A DNA stretch of 64,000 nt, taken from the NCBI GenBank assembly GCA_036270655.1, contig DATBCD010000012.1, forward strand, positions 1-64,000, read 5' to 3'. Source of the stretch: VBCK01 sp036270655 (GTDB taxonomy: Bacteria; Pseudomonadota; Gammaproteobacteria; Burkholderiales; Burkholderiaceae_F). The translations under genes were made by a program, and so were the position numbers. This document shows positions 16,614 to 25,015 of this stretch, one piece after another. The notes below the pieces were generated by a model. That model saw only the letters and a list, made by a program, of their open reading frames with translations. It searched no databases and was not told where the DNA came from. The stretch's first letter is position 1. The number at the start of each line of letters is the position of its first letter.

Positions 16614-18254
16614 ATGAGGACGGCGGAAAACAGGATGATCCTGAGCACCAGCTTGTGTCGCTGCGCACTATTCGGATGCATCGCAGCACTGGCCTTGCAG
16701 CCGACCCGTGCTGACGTCAGCATGGACGACAAGCCGGCTTCTTCCAGCGAGAAGCCCGCGTCAGCCGAGAAGCCGTCCGGGCCGATGTGCCCGGGCGACG
16801 ATCCGAAGGCCAAGGAGGTGCCGGAACCGAAGCCTGAGCAGGCGGTGACGCACCACCGCCTGACAATCGCAGGCTCGACAATCGACTATACCGCCAGCGC
16901 CGGCACGCTGATCCTTCGCAGCGCCGAAGACAAGCCGGTGGCCAGCGTCGGCTACATCGCCTACGCGCAGACCGATGTGCACGATCAGGGGCGGCGGCCG
17001 TTGACTTTCGCATTCAACGGAGGACCGGGCTCCTCGTCGATCTGGCTGCACATCGGGGCGCTAGGCCCGCGCCGGATCGTGACGGTCGACGCCGCGCCCA
17101 CTCCACCGGCGCCCTACGCGGTGGTCGACAACGAAGACAGCATTCTGGACCGCACCGACCTGGTGATGATCGACCCGGTCGGAACCGGGATCAGCCGCGC
17201 GGTCTGCGGCCACAAGGACGAGGAGTTCTGGGGGGTTGATGCCGACGTCGACCAGATTTCGCGCTTCATCGCGCAGTATGTGACCGATCAGCAGCGCTGG
17301 CGCTCGCCCAAGTTCCTGCTGGGCGAAAGTTACGGCACGACGCGCGCCGCCGGGGTGGTCGACGCGCTGCAGGAGCGCTGGTCGATGGCTTTCAACGGAG
17401 TGATTCTGGTGTCGGTCGCCACCGACATCGAGGCGCTGTTCGCGGTTCCCGGAAACGATCGCCCCTACCCGCTTTACCTTCCCTCGTACGCGGCGGCCGC
17501 CTGGTACCACCATCAGATTCCCGGGTCGCGCGATTTGAAATCGTTGCTGGATGACGCCAGGGCCTTTGCGGTCGGACCTTATCTGTCCGCGCTGACCAGA
17601 GGCGACGCGCTGACCGACGAAGAGCGCGACCAGCTCGCTTCGCAACTGCACGATTTCACGGGCCTGTCGCCGCAGTATCTGAAGGCGGCGCAATTCCGCG
17701 TGTCGGAGTCGATGTTTGCCAAGGAGCTGCTGGCGAGCAAGCAGCTGACGGTCGGCAGGCTCGATGCGCGCTTCACCGGGCCGACGATCGATCCGCTCGC
17801 CAAGGAGATGCACTACGACCCGCAGGGGAGCGCGATCTCGGCGGCCTTCGTTGCCGCGTTTCTCGATTACTACTACCGCGACCTGAACGCCGCGCGCGAA
17901 CGGACCTACAAGCCCTTCAACTGGGAGATAGAGAAGCACTGGAAGTGGGAGCACAAGCCGCCGGTCGGCGATTACCCGCAGCCGTTCGCCAATACGACGC
18001 CGGATCTGGGCCACGCGATGACGCTGAACCCGGGGCTCAAGGCGCTCTTGCTGAACGGATACTTCGACCTGGCCACGCCGATCTTCGCGACCGAGTACAC
18101 GGTCGCGCACCTGGGTCTGCCGGCGTCGCTGCGCGATCACGTGCAGATGAAGTACTACGAGGCAGGGCACATGATGTACATCAACCCGCCATCGCTGCAC
18201 CAGATGAAGTCGGACCTGGCCGCGTTCATCGACGCCGCCAGCCGGCACCCGTGA
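16614..18254 (+). CDS. S10 family serine carboxypeptidase, about 546 aa
   Basis: Secreted serine carboxypeptidase-like enzyme expected to trim C-terminal residues from peptides. The alpha/beta hydrolase motifs are all present: FNGGPGSSSIWLHIGALGPR (oxyanion region), nucleophile Ser239 in LLGESYGTTRA, Asp in LNGYFDLATP and His in YYEAGHMMYI. The signal peptide is plausible (CRCALFGCIAALALQPTRA). Two starts are possible, 16614 and 16635; the second has ACAGG just upstream and gives a more compact signal peptide. A Pro/Ser/Lys-rich stretch follows the signal. The gene converges on an amidotransferase and is near a TonB-dependent receptor, consistent with a peptide-use theme. Confidence 0.92.
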   Translation: MRTAENRMILSTSLCRCALFGCIAALALQPTRADVSMDDKPASSSEKPASAEKPSGPMCPGDDPKAKEVPEPKPEQAVTHHRLTIAGSTIDYTASAGTLILRSAEDKPVASVGYIAYAQTDVHDQGRRPLTFAFNGGPGSSSIWLHIGALGPRRIVTVDAAPTPPAPYAVVDNEDSILDRTDLVMIDPVGTGISRAVCGHKDEEFWGVDADVDQISRFIAQYVTDQQRWRSPKFLLGESYGTTRAAGVVDALQERWSMAFNGVILVSVATDIEALFAVPGNDRPYPLYLPSYAAAAWYHHQIPGSRDLKSLLDDARAFAVGPYLSALTRGDALTDEERDQLASQLHDFTGLSPQYLKAAQFRVSESMFAKELLASKQLTVGRLDARFTGPTIDPLAKEMHYDPQGSAISAAFVAAFLDYYYRDLNAARERTYKPFNWEIEKHWKWEHKPPVGDYPQPFANTTPDLGHAMTLNPGLKALLLNGYFDLATPIFATEYTVAHLGLPASLRDHVQMKYYEAGHMMYINPPSLHQMKSDLAAFIDAASRHP

Positions 18255-18312
18255 CCATCCTGCTGTCCTACTGACTTCCTACTCCCCTCTCCCGCTCTCC
18301 TGCTCTTCCTTT

Positions 18313-18327
18313 ACATTGGCTGGGGGA
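18313..18327. repeat. 15-bp motif shared with the 61.4-kb repeat array
   Basis: ACATTGGCTGGGGGA differs at one base from ACATTGGCCGGGGGA at 61398-61412. Both lie in convergent gaps beside CCCTCTCCC-type sequence (here a degenerate copy at about 18283-18305). Confidence 0.4.
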
Positions 18328-18331
18328 GCCA

Positions 18332-18356
18332 CGAGGGGGCCAGCCGAGCCCCCTCG
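18332..18356. terminator. Hairpin between convergent S10 peptidase and amidotransferase
   Basis: CGAGGGGGC, loop CAGCCGA, GCCCCCTCG: a perfect 9-bp GC stem in the gap between two convergent genes. It lacks a T-run, but its position suggests a shared terminator. Confidence 0.5.
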
Positions 18357-18365
18357 TTCGGCCCA

Positions 18366-19076
18366 TCAAGTCGCGATCCGCTCGAGCCAGCGGTCGTAGA
18401 TGTGCGCGGCGGTCTGCTGGCTGAGCGTCAGGAAAGAATCTGTCTCGGTCCGGATCGTCTCGGGCCGCTGAACCGCGGGCGAGCTCGCGTAGCGATCGAT
18501 ATCGGCCGACTCGGGCACCCGCAGCCATGATTCGATCTGGCCCCGGTCCATTTCGCAGTGGAACTGCACGCCGATGTGCAGGTGGCCTATCGCGAACGCC
18601 TGGTGGCGGCAGTAGTCGCCGGTCGCGATCAAGCGGGCGGTCGGTGGCACGCTGAAGGTTTCGTTGTGCCACTGGAACATCGGAAACGCCGCCCGGCCGA
18701 ACCAGTGGCGCGCCAGCGGATCATCCTGGGCGTCGATCCGCGACCAACCGATTTCGGCGTACGGAGCCGCGCTGACCTGTCCACCCAGAGCGCGGCTCAT
18801 CAGCTGGCCGCCCAGACAATGGCCGAACACCGGCACATTGGTCCGCAGCCCTTCCAGAATCAGCCGTTCGCCGTCGCGCAACGGGCCCCAGTGGTCGTTC
18901 GCGCTCATCGGGCCGCCCATCAGGCACAGGGCGCCGAACCCCTCGAGCGAGGCGGGCGCCATGTCGCCGTTGAAAAGCTCGAACACGCGCGCCGCCACGC
19001 CTCGCGCGCGCACATGCTCGCCGAAGAATCCCACCCCGTCGTGCTCGTAGTACTGCAGGATCGCAATCGGCTTCAC
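18366..19076 (-). CDS. Class I glutamine amidotransferase (GATase1), about 236 aa
   Basis: Stand-alone class I amidotransferase fold with nucleophile Cys in PVFGHCLGGQLMSRALGG and the His-Glu pair in GVQFHCEMD. Such proteins (GMP-synthase-like GATases) release ammonia from glutamine or hydrolyse gamma-glutamyl compounds; the actual substrate is not evident. The start is uncertain. The frame continues upstream with Arg/Cys-rich, non-protein-like sequence, so I prefer the GTG at 19076 (KPIAILQYYEHDGVGFFGEH); a TTG at 19109 is an alternative. No clear ribosome binding site is seen. It differs from PuuD at 33.9 kb, which is a C26 hydrolase. Confidence 0.85.
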   Translation of the reverse strand: MKPIAILQYYEHDGVGFFGEHVRARGVAARVFELFNGDMAPASLEGFGALCLMGGPMSANDHWGPLRDGERLILEGLRTNVPVFGHCLGGQLMSRALGGQVSAAPYAEIGWSRIDAQDDPLARHWFGRAAFPMFQWHNETFSVPPTARLIATGDYCRHQAFAIGHLHIGVQFHCEMDRGQIESWLRVPESADIDRYASSPAVQRPETIRTETDSFLTLSQQTAAHIYDRWLERIAT

Positions 19077-19247
19077 AAAAAGCGGGACGGTGGGCTGGTC
19101 GAAGCTCAATGCTGACTCAAGGGGCGCGATGCTACCATCGCCGCGGCGGTACGGGTCTTGCTTCCGAGCGTTCCAAAGAGGCGCTGCGCGAGACCATCGG
19201 AGTTCGTGCACCTGTGGATAAGAACAAGGATGCACCAGGAGGGGGAA

Positions 19248-21980
19248 ATGAAGCAATCCGGGACTCGATCTCGTCTGGTTCAGGCAGCGGGCAGCCTGCT
19301 CGCCGCCGCGCTTTTCATGGGCGCATCGGCGCCGCCCGCAAGCGCGCAGGCCGCCGCGGGAACAACCGGACCAGCCCAGCCCGCAACCGCCCAGGCGGCA
19401 GGTGCGCCAGCCGACGGCGCAGCGGCGCCGGGCAACGCGCAGAGTCCCGCCGCGCCTGCCCCGGCACCCGCAACCCCGGCCAGCGAGGCGGCGCCCGAAG
19501 CTCAACCGGCCGGCAAGGTGCAGGAGATCGTCGTCACCGCGACCCGGCGCGAGGCCGCGCTGAGCAAGGTCCCGGTCAGCGTCAGCGCGTTCACCCAGGA
19601 GTCGATGGATGAGAAAGGCATCAAGGACTTCACCGATGTCGCGCGTTACACGCCCGGCGTGACGATCGACGCGACCGGAACCGGCACCAATTCGATCTCG
19701 ATCCGCGGCATCTCGTCCTCAGGCGGCTCCGGCACCACCGGCATCTACATCGACGACACGCCGATCCAGATCCACTCGCTCGGCTTCAACGCCGACGACA
19801 CGCTGCCCAAGACGTTCGACCTGGAGCGGGTCGAGGTGCTGCGCGGGCCGCAAGGCACGCTGTTCGGGGCCGGATCCGAGGGCGGCACCGTGCGCTACAT
19901 CCTGACGCAGCCGAGCCTGAGCAAGTCCAGCATTTACGCGCGCTCCGAGGTCGCGTTCACGCAGGGCGGCGACCCGAGCTACGAAGCCGGCGTTGCCGGC
20001 GGGGTGCCTTTGATCGACGGCACGCTGGGTGTGCGCGCCAGCATCTGGTATCGGCGCGACGGGGGGTGGATCGACCGGATCGATCCGTTCACGCTGGCCA
20101 CCGTCGACGCCAAATCCAACTGGGACGCCACGTACGTGGCCAGGCTGGCCGCCAGGTGGGCCGTGACGCCCGACGTGACGCTCACCCCGAGCCTGCTGTA
20201 CCAGCATCGCAATCGTAACGACATCTCGGTGTTCTGGCCGCAGAACACCGGCGCCAACGGACAGACCGTGACGTCGGATCCGTCCAGCCACCGATTCCTG
20301 AACGCCGACCCGAGCGCGCGGCCCGAGCCGGATCATTATTTCCTGCCGGTGCTGAAAGCCGAGGCGGAGCTGGGCGGCGTGTCGATGATTTCGAATACGT
20401 CCTACTACACGCGCGACGACCTGAGCGGCTACGAGGGGACGCTGTACAACCTGGGCTATTACCAGACCTTGGGGACACGCGTCGTCAATGGGGTTCCGAT
20501 TGCCGGCGCAAACCAGTTCGATCCCAATCTGCAGTTCGCCAATAGCAGCTACTACCCGCTGATCGACCAGTACGGTCTGCACCTGCCGCCCGGCATCCAG
20601 AACTACCGGTCGCCGGCCAGCGTCATCAACGAGCAAAGAACCTTCACCGAGGAAGTGCGGCTGCAGTCGAACGATCCGGCCGCGCCGCTGACCTGGACCA
20701 CGGGCGTGTTCTACCAGTTCACCCGCCAGGTCAGCCTGGAACAGATTTACGATCCGATGGTCGATTCGCTGTTTCAAAGTGTTTTCGTCGAATGCCCTGC
20801 GGGTGCTCCCTGTGACCCTGCAACCGGAACACCCGCGACAGCGACCGGCTCCTTCGGCCTCGGGCTGTTCAACGGCTTCTCCTACTACAACTACAACACC
20901 GGGCACGACCGCCAGGTTGCGCTGTTCGGCGAAGCCAGCTACGAGGTCATTCCGCGGGTGAAGCTGACTGCCGGTGCGCGGATCGCGAAGACCGCGTTCG
21001 ACTTCACACACTTCGCGACCGGCACGCAAAATGGGACAACGACTCTGAATTCCGGCAACAAAGAGGAAACCCCGTTCACCCCGAAGCTGGGGGTTTCGTT
21101 CCAGGCAGACCCGAACAATCTGTATTACTTCACCTATGCGAAGGGCTTCCGCACCGGCGGCGACAATGCGCCCATCCCGTCGCTGCTGTGCCCGTCGACG
21201 TTCACCACGCTCGGTTTTCCGGTCGGACCCAACAGCGGCTCGCCCGCCACCTACAACTCGGACACCGTGAAGAGCTACGAGATCGGTGCCAAGAACAGGC
21301 TGTTCGGCTCGCTCAGACTGGCTTCGAGCGCCTACTACATCAAGTGGAGCGACATCCAGCAGAACGTCTACCTGCCGGGCTGCGGATTCCAGTTCACGAC
21401 CAATGTGGGCACAGCCGCCGCCAAAGGGTTCGACCTGCAGGCCGACTGGAACGCCACCGATTCGCTGTCCTTCGAATCGGCGATCGGGTACACGAACGCC
21501 CGCTATCTGCGGGATGCGAGCCTGGTGCCGGGCGGCGCGCCCATCGCAAGAGCGGGCGATGCAGTCGTGGGCGACTCCGGGGTCGCCTCGCCGCCCTGGA
21601 CCGTGACGATCGGCGCGCTGTACGAGTTCACCGCGCTCGATCTGCCGTCGTACTTCAGGGTGGATTACCAATACGAGAGCAAGAGCCACTTTCTGACGGC
21701 GGCCGAAGATCCGGGCGTCAGCCCGACCGTATTCGATCGGTTCGCGTATACGCCGCCGGCCACCACGTTCGTGACCATGCGGGCGGGGGCCAGGTATCGA
21801 GGCTGGAACGTGTCGGCCTTCGTCGACAACGTGTTCGACACGCATCCGCTGCTGCCGCCGGGCGGGCCCAATTCGCACAGCGACGCGGACCCGACCGCGC
21901 CCGCCGGCCAGGGCGTTCTGATTCGCAACTACACGTTCCGGCCACGAACGATCGGGTTGACTGCCATTTTCCGGATGTAG
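19248..21980 (+). CDS. TonB-dependent outer membrane receptor, 910 aa
   Basis: A third outer membrane importer, of a different subtype. The ATG at 19248 follows GAGGGGGAA, the same binding-site style as the other two receptors. After the signal peptide (to about PPASAQA) comes an unusually long Ala/Pro/Gln-rich linker of about 75 residues. Next are a TonB-box-like IVVTATRREAALSKVPVSVS and the plug (ISIRGISSSGGSG, GIYIDDTPI, LERVEVLRGPQGTLFGAGSE). The barrel ends AIFRM, so the last residue is Met and not an aromatic, which is atypical. This ATRR...VPxSVS type is common for iron-chelate and other small-ligand receptors; the ligand here is unknown. It is divergent from the amidotransferase gene. 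Confidence 0.95.
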   Translation: MKQSGTRSRLVQAAGSLLAAALFMGASAPPASAQAAAGTTGPAQPATAQAAGAPADGAAAPGNAQSPAAPAPAPATPASEAAPEAQPAGKVQEIVVTATRREAALSKVPVSVSAFTQESMDEKGIKDFTDVARYTPGVTIDATGTGTNSISIRGISSSGGSGTTGIYIDDTPIQIHSLGFNADDTLPKTFDLERVEVLRGPQGTLFGAGSEGGTVRYILTQPSLSKSSIYARSEVAFTQGGDPSYEAGVAGGVPLIDGTLGVRASIWYRRDGGWIDRIDPFTLATVDAKSNWDATYVARLAARWAVTPDVTLTPSLLYQHRNRNDISVFWPQNTGANGQTVTSDPSSHRFLNADPSARPEPDHYFLPVLKAEAELGGVSMISNTSYYTRDDLSGYEGTLYNLGYYQTLGTRVVNGVPIAGANQFDPNLQFANSSYYPLIDQYGLHLPPGIQNYRSPASVINEQRTFTEEVRLQSNDPAAPLTWTTGVFYQFTRQVSLEQIYDPMVDSLFQSVFVECPAGAPCDPATGTPATATGSFGLGLFNGFSYYNYNTGHDRQVALFGEASYEVIPRVKLTAGARIAKTAFDFTHFATGTQNGTTTLNSGNKEETPFTPKLGVSFQADPNNLYYFTYAKGFRTGGDNAPIPSLLCPSTFTTLGFPVGPNSGSPATYNSDTVKSYEIGAKNRLFGSLRLASSAYYIKWSDIQQNVYLPGCGFQFTTNVGTAAAKGFDLQADWNATDSLSFESAIGYTNARYLRDASLVPGGAPIARAGDAVVGDSGVASPPWTVTIGALYEFTALDLPSYFRVDYQYESKSHFLTAAEDPGVSPTVFDRFAYTPPATTFVTMRAGARYRGWNVSAFVDNVFDTHPLLPPGGPNSHSDADPTAPAGQGVLIRNYTFRPRTIGLTAIFRM

Positions 21981-21986
21981 CCGGCG

Positions 21987-22146
21987 CCCTCTCCCCCGGC
22001 CCCTCTCCCGCAAGCGGGAGAGGGGAGATTTAAAGCACTCCACTCCACTCGGGCTTGGGGAGAGGGGAGATTTAAAGCACTCCGCTCCACTCGGGCTTGA
22101 TTAGAAGGTCCCTTCGCCCGCTTGCGGGAGAAGGACAGGATGAGGG
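21987..22146. repeat. CCCTCTCCC-type palindromic repeat with 42-bp tandem units
   Basis: Palindrome CCCCTCTCCCGC-AA-GCGGGAGAGGGG (22000-22025) directly after the receptor stop. Two 42-bp units follow (GAGAGGGGAGATTTAAAG at 22018 and again at 22060), then a third, shorter stem (CCCGCTTGCGGGAGAAGG, about 22118). It may act as a terminator for the receptor gene. Confidence 0.8.
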
Positions 22147-22176
22147 TGGCGGCGATTGGCGATGCTAGGATCGATC

Positions 22177-23133
22177 ATGATGCCCGCTCGCTTCACGCCG
22201 CCCTATTCATCCGACCATAGCTTCCTCGGCGCTGCGCGCGACGAGCCCGCCGGCGCTTCGGGGCGCAATGCGCGCTTTGCGATCGCGGGCGTTGCGTACG
22301 ACGGCGCGGTCACGAACCGGCCCGGGGCACGGTTCGGACCGGCGGCGATCCGCGCCGCGAGCCGGATGCTGTGCGATGCGATCCATCCGCTGTACGACTG
22401 CTCGCCGCGCGATGCACTGATCGACGTCGGCGACCTGCAGTTGCCGGTCACCTCGCTTGAGCAGCACCGGACCGCGTTGCAGGCCGCCGCGCAACGCCTG
22501 CTGGCCGCCTGCCACGTATGCTGGCTCGGGGGCGACCATTCGATCACCCTTCCGATTCTGCGCGCCCATCGCGCGTGCGCCGGCCGGCCGCTGGCGATCG
22601 TGCACCTGGACGCCCATTGCGACACCTGGAGCGATCATTTCGGTGAACCGTCCGGTCACGGCACCTGGATGCGGGAAGCAATCCAGGAGCGCCTGGTGAT
22701 CCCCGAGGCGGCCGTGCAGATCGGGATCCGATCGCCGGCCGCCTCCGAAACGCGCGAGTTCGTGCAACGCAACGGCGGTCGCGTCATCAGCGCGCGCGAC
22801 CTGCGCGGCCGCGACAACGCGCAACAGCTGGCCGGCGTGATCGAAGAGGTGCGCGCGCGCGTGGCCGGCCGCGATCGCCACCCGGTCTACCTCTCGCTGG
22901 ACATCGACTGCCTCGACCCGGCATTCGCGCCCGGCACCGGCACGCCCGAGGTGGGCGGGCTGTCCACCGTTCAGGTGCTCACGCTGCTGGAAGGACTCGC
23001 CGACGTGAACTGGGTCGGGATGGATTGTGTCGAGGTGGCTCCCGCATACGATCACGCGGACATCACCAGCCTGGCAGCCGCAACGTTCGTCTGGACCTAT
23101 CTGTGCGGGCGCCTGCGGGCGCCTAGCGTCTGA
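22177..23133 (+). CDS. speB: Agmatinase / arginase-family ureohydrolase
   Basis: Manganese-dependent ureohydrolase; agmatinase converts agmatine to putrescine and urea. All metal-binding motifs are present: GGDHSIT, HLDAHCDTW and SLDIDCLDPAFAPGTGTPE. The length (318 aa) fits the family. I prefer the ATG at 22177 because AGGA lies 6 bp upstream; ATG 22162 and TTG 22156 are in-frame alternatives. The agmatinase call over guanidinobutyrase or arginase rests on context: it heads a polyamine degradation region and faces a MocR regulator. The family cannot be separated with certainty by motifs alone. Confidence 0.85.
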   Translation: MMPARFTPPYSSDHSFLGAARDEPAGASGRNARFAIAGVAYDGAVTNRPGARFGPAAIRAASRMLCDAIHPLYDCSPRDALIDVGDLQLPVTSLEQHRTALQAAAQRLLAACHVCWLGGDHSITLPILRAHRACAGRPLAIVHLDAHCDTWSDHFGEPSGHGTWMREAIQERLVIPEAAVQIGIRSPAASETREFVQRNGGRVISARDLRGRDNAQQLAGVIEEVRARVAGRDRHPVYLSLDIDCLDPAFAPGTGTPEVGGLSTVQVLTLLEGLADVNWVGMDCVEVAPAYDHADITSLAAATFVWTYLCGRLRAPSV

Positions 23134-24631
23134 GCGCGGCCCGCACCGCCTGCGCCAGCAGCCGCCCGTGGTGGGTGAGCTTGTCCGGTGACACGTAGCC
23201 GAACCCGACCACCAGCCCGCGCGCAGTGGCCGGCCCGATGAAATACTGCGACAGCGCGCGCACGGTCGTACCCCGCTCGGCCGCCAGCGCCTCCACGATT
23301 CGGTCGTCGAGCCCATCCGGCAGGCGGACCACCAGGTGCAATCCGGCCTCCTGCGACGCAATCTGCGCGATCCGGCCGATCTGCGAATTCAACACCCCCA
23401 CCAGCAGCTCGCGCCGTTCCGCATAAGCCTGGCGCAGGCGCCGGATGTGCGTGGCGAAGTACCCTCGCTCGATGAAATCGGCCAGCGCGGCCTGCACCGT
23501 CAGCTGGCCGGGCCGCTGCAGGTCATACAGCGCGCTGCGGAACGACTCGGCCAGCGCCGTCGGAACCACCATGTAGCCGATCTTGATGCCGGGGTACAGC
23601 ACCTTGGAAAAAGTGCCGACGTATACGACGCGCTGCTCTGCATCCAGCCCCTGCAGGCTGGCCAGCGGCCGCCCGCGGTAGCGCAATTCGCTGTCATAGT
23701 CGTCCTCGATGATCCAGGCGCGTTCGCGCGCGGCGATCTGCAGCAGCGCGCGCCGCCGGGCCAGACTCATCGCGACCCCCATCGGATACTGGTTGGACGG
23801 GGTCAGATAAATGAGCCGCGGCCGGCTGCCGCGCGGCGCCAGCTCGGGATTCATGCCTTCGGCGTCGACGCCGATCGGCTCGATCTTCAGGTCACAGGCC
23901 TCGAAGATGCAGCGTGCGCCCCAGTAGCCCGGCTCTTCCATCCAGACCGTGTCGCCGACATCGGCCAGCAGCTGCGCGCAAAGGTCCAGGGAGTGCTGTG
24001 TGCCGGCGGTCAGCACCACCTGCTCGACGTCGACCCGCACCGCGCGTGAGGTGCGCAGATAGTCCCCGATCGCCCGGCGCAGCGGCGCAAAGCCGCCCTT
24101 GGTCGCGTAGTCAAGCAGCTCGAGGTGGCCCTGGCGCAACTGGCGGCTCTGCAGGCGCTGCCACTGCTTCATCGGAAACAGCGTGAAATCGGCTTCCGCG
24201 CCGCAGATCGGCTGAATCTCGAGGCGGCGCCCGCCCTGGAAACGCGCCAGGCGAACACCCCGCCTGGATAACGCCTCCGGGCCGGGCTGTGCCGGGTCCA
24301 TTGCGGTGCGCGCCAGCTCGGATGGCCGGCGGCTGCGGCCCTTCGGGGCCGCCGCCGCATGGGCGACGAACGTGCCGCTGCCTGAGCGGGCCACGATATA
24401 ACCTTCCGCCAGGAGGGCTTCGAAGGTCGACAGCACGGTGTTGCGCGACAGCTGCAGATCGCGCGCCAGTTCACGCGTGGACGGCAGCCGCGCCCCCGGC
24501 ACCAGTTGCTGCGACAGAATCGCGCGCCGCATCGCCTCGTACAGCAACCGGTACCTGGGCAGGTCCCCAATGGCCTGCGCGTCGGCGAAGGCAGCCCGCA
24601 GCAGTTCGTGGATGGGTGCGGCACGGCGCAT
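23123..24631 (-). CDS. MocR/GabR-type transcriptional regulator, 502 aa
   Basis: GntR-type winged helix fused to a class I aminotransferase-like domain that binds PLP and senses an amine or amino acid. The DNA-binding part (about 25-95) shows RYRLLYEAMRRAILSQQLVP, GARLPSTRELARDLQLSRNT and EGYIVARSGSGTFVAH. The aminotransferase part has TAGTQHSLDLC and the PLP lysine in GTFSKVLYPGIKIGY. Its 3' end overlaps the speB 3' end by about 11 bp, and it is divergent from puuA, so it most likely controls this polyamine/GABA region. By analogy with GabR, it may sense GABA or a related amine; this is inferred. Confidence 0.9.
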   Translation of the reverse strand: MRRAAPIHELLRAAFADAQAIGDLPRYRLLYEAMRRAILSQQLVPGARLPSTRELARDLQLSRNTVLSTFEALLAEGYIVARSGSGTFVAHAAAAPKGRSRRPSELARTAMDPAQPGPEALSRRGVRLARFQGGRRLEIQPICGAEADFTLFPMKQWQRLQSRQLRQGHLELLDYATKGGFAPLRRAIGDYLRTSRAVRVDVEQVVLTAGTQHSLDLCAQLLADVGDTVWMEEPGYWGARCIFEACDLKIEPIGVDAEGMNPELAPRGSRPRLIYLTPSNQYPMGVAMSLARRRALLQIAARERAWIIEDDYDSELRYRGRPLASLQGLDAEQRVVYVGTFSKVLYPGIKIGYMVVPTALAESFRSALYDLQRPGQLTVQAALADFIERGYFATHIRRLRQAYAERRELLVGVLNSQIGRIAQIASQEAGLHLVVRLPDGLDDRIVEALAAERGTTVRALSQYFIGPATARGLVVGFGYVSPDKLTHHGRLLAQAVRAALRR

Positions 24632-25015
24632 GCTGGGATCCCGGGTGCAACCCTAAGATGACACCCTTAGTGGCCCCATCGAAGCGCCAATAGTGGCTCT
24701 GCCCATCATACCAATTTCGGCTAAAATCCGGCCTGGAATCAAGAAACCACCAGCCCGAGCCAGGCTTGCCAGATACGCCGCTCGGGCGCTGCCACCATGC
24801 CGATCGTCCAAAGGGTCAAGAGTTCGCGCCGCGCCTGCGGCCTGAAACCCCAGGCGCGCGGCGTCCGCCGAAGGCGACGCGGGCCTTAGGGTCCGGAACT
24901 TCACGTCCTGAAAATCTGACCGGGGCGGATCCATGCGGGTCCGCCCGGCGCGGCAGCGTGCCTGCGACAGGCAGCGCCGCTGCGCGAGCGTGGCGTCGAC
25001 ATCAAGGAAACGAAT
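24632..25015. promoter_or_regulatory. 384-bp divergent control region, mocR / puuA
   Basis: No gene is supported. The mocR-proximal part has a direct repeat TAGTGGC at 24668-24674 and 24691-24697, exactly 23 bp apart, followed by ATACCAA (24708-24714) and a -10-like TAAAAT (24722-24727). Direct repeats about two helical turns apart are the usual target of MocR dimers. The puuA-proximal half is GC-rich with two hairpins (24923-24946 and 24959-24973). The puuA start has AAGGAA upstream. A long puuA leader seems likely. Confidence 0.55.
24923..24946 (+). promoter_or_regulatory. Strong hairpin in the puuA leader
   Basis: GGGCGGATCC, loop ATGC, GGGTCCGCCC gives a 10-bp stem with one G-T pair. A second hairpin (TGCCTG-CGA-CAGGCA, 24959-24973) follows 12 bases later. 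Both lie 40-90 bp before the puuA start. They could attenuate transcription or shape the leader; there is no T-run to make either a classical terminator. Confidence 0.4.

Noticed and set aside
19077..19505. N-terminal extension of the amidotransferase frame
   Set aside because: The extension is Arg/Gly/Cys-rich, overlaps the promoter region of the divergent receptor and lacks a ribosome binding site; the conserved domain begins at the GTG at 19076.
19719..22043. 774-codon frame antisense to the third receptor
   Set aside because: Composition is typical of a GC-rich shadow and it covers a well-supported receptor.
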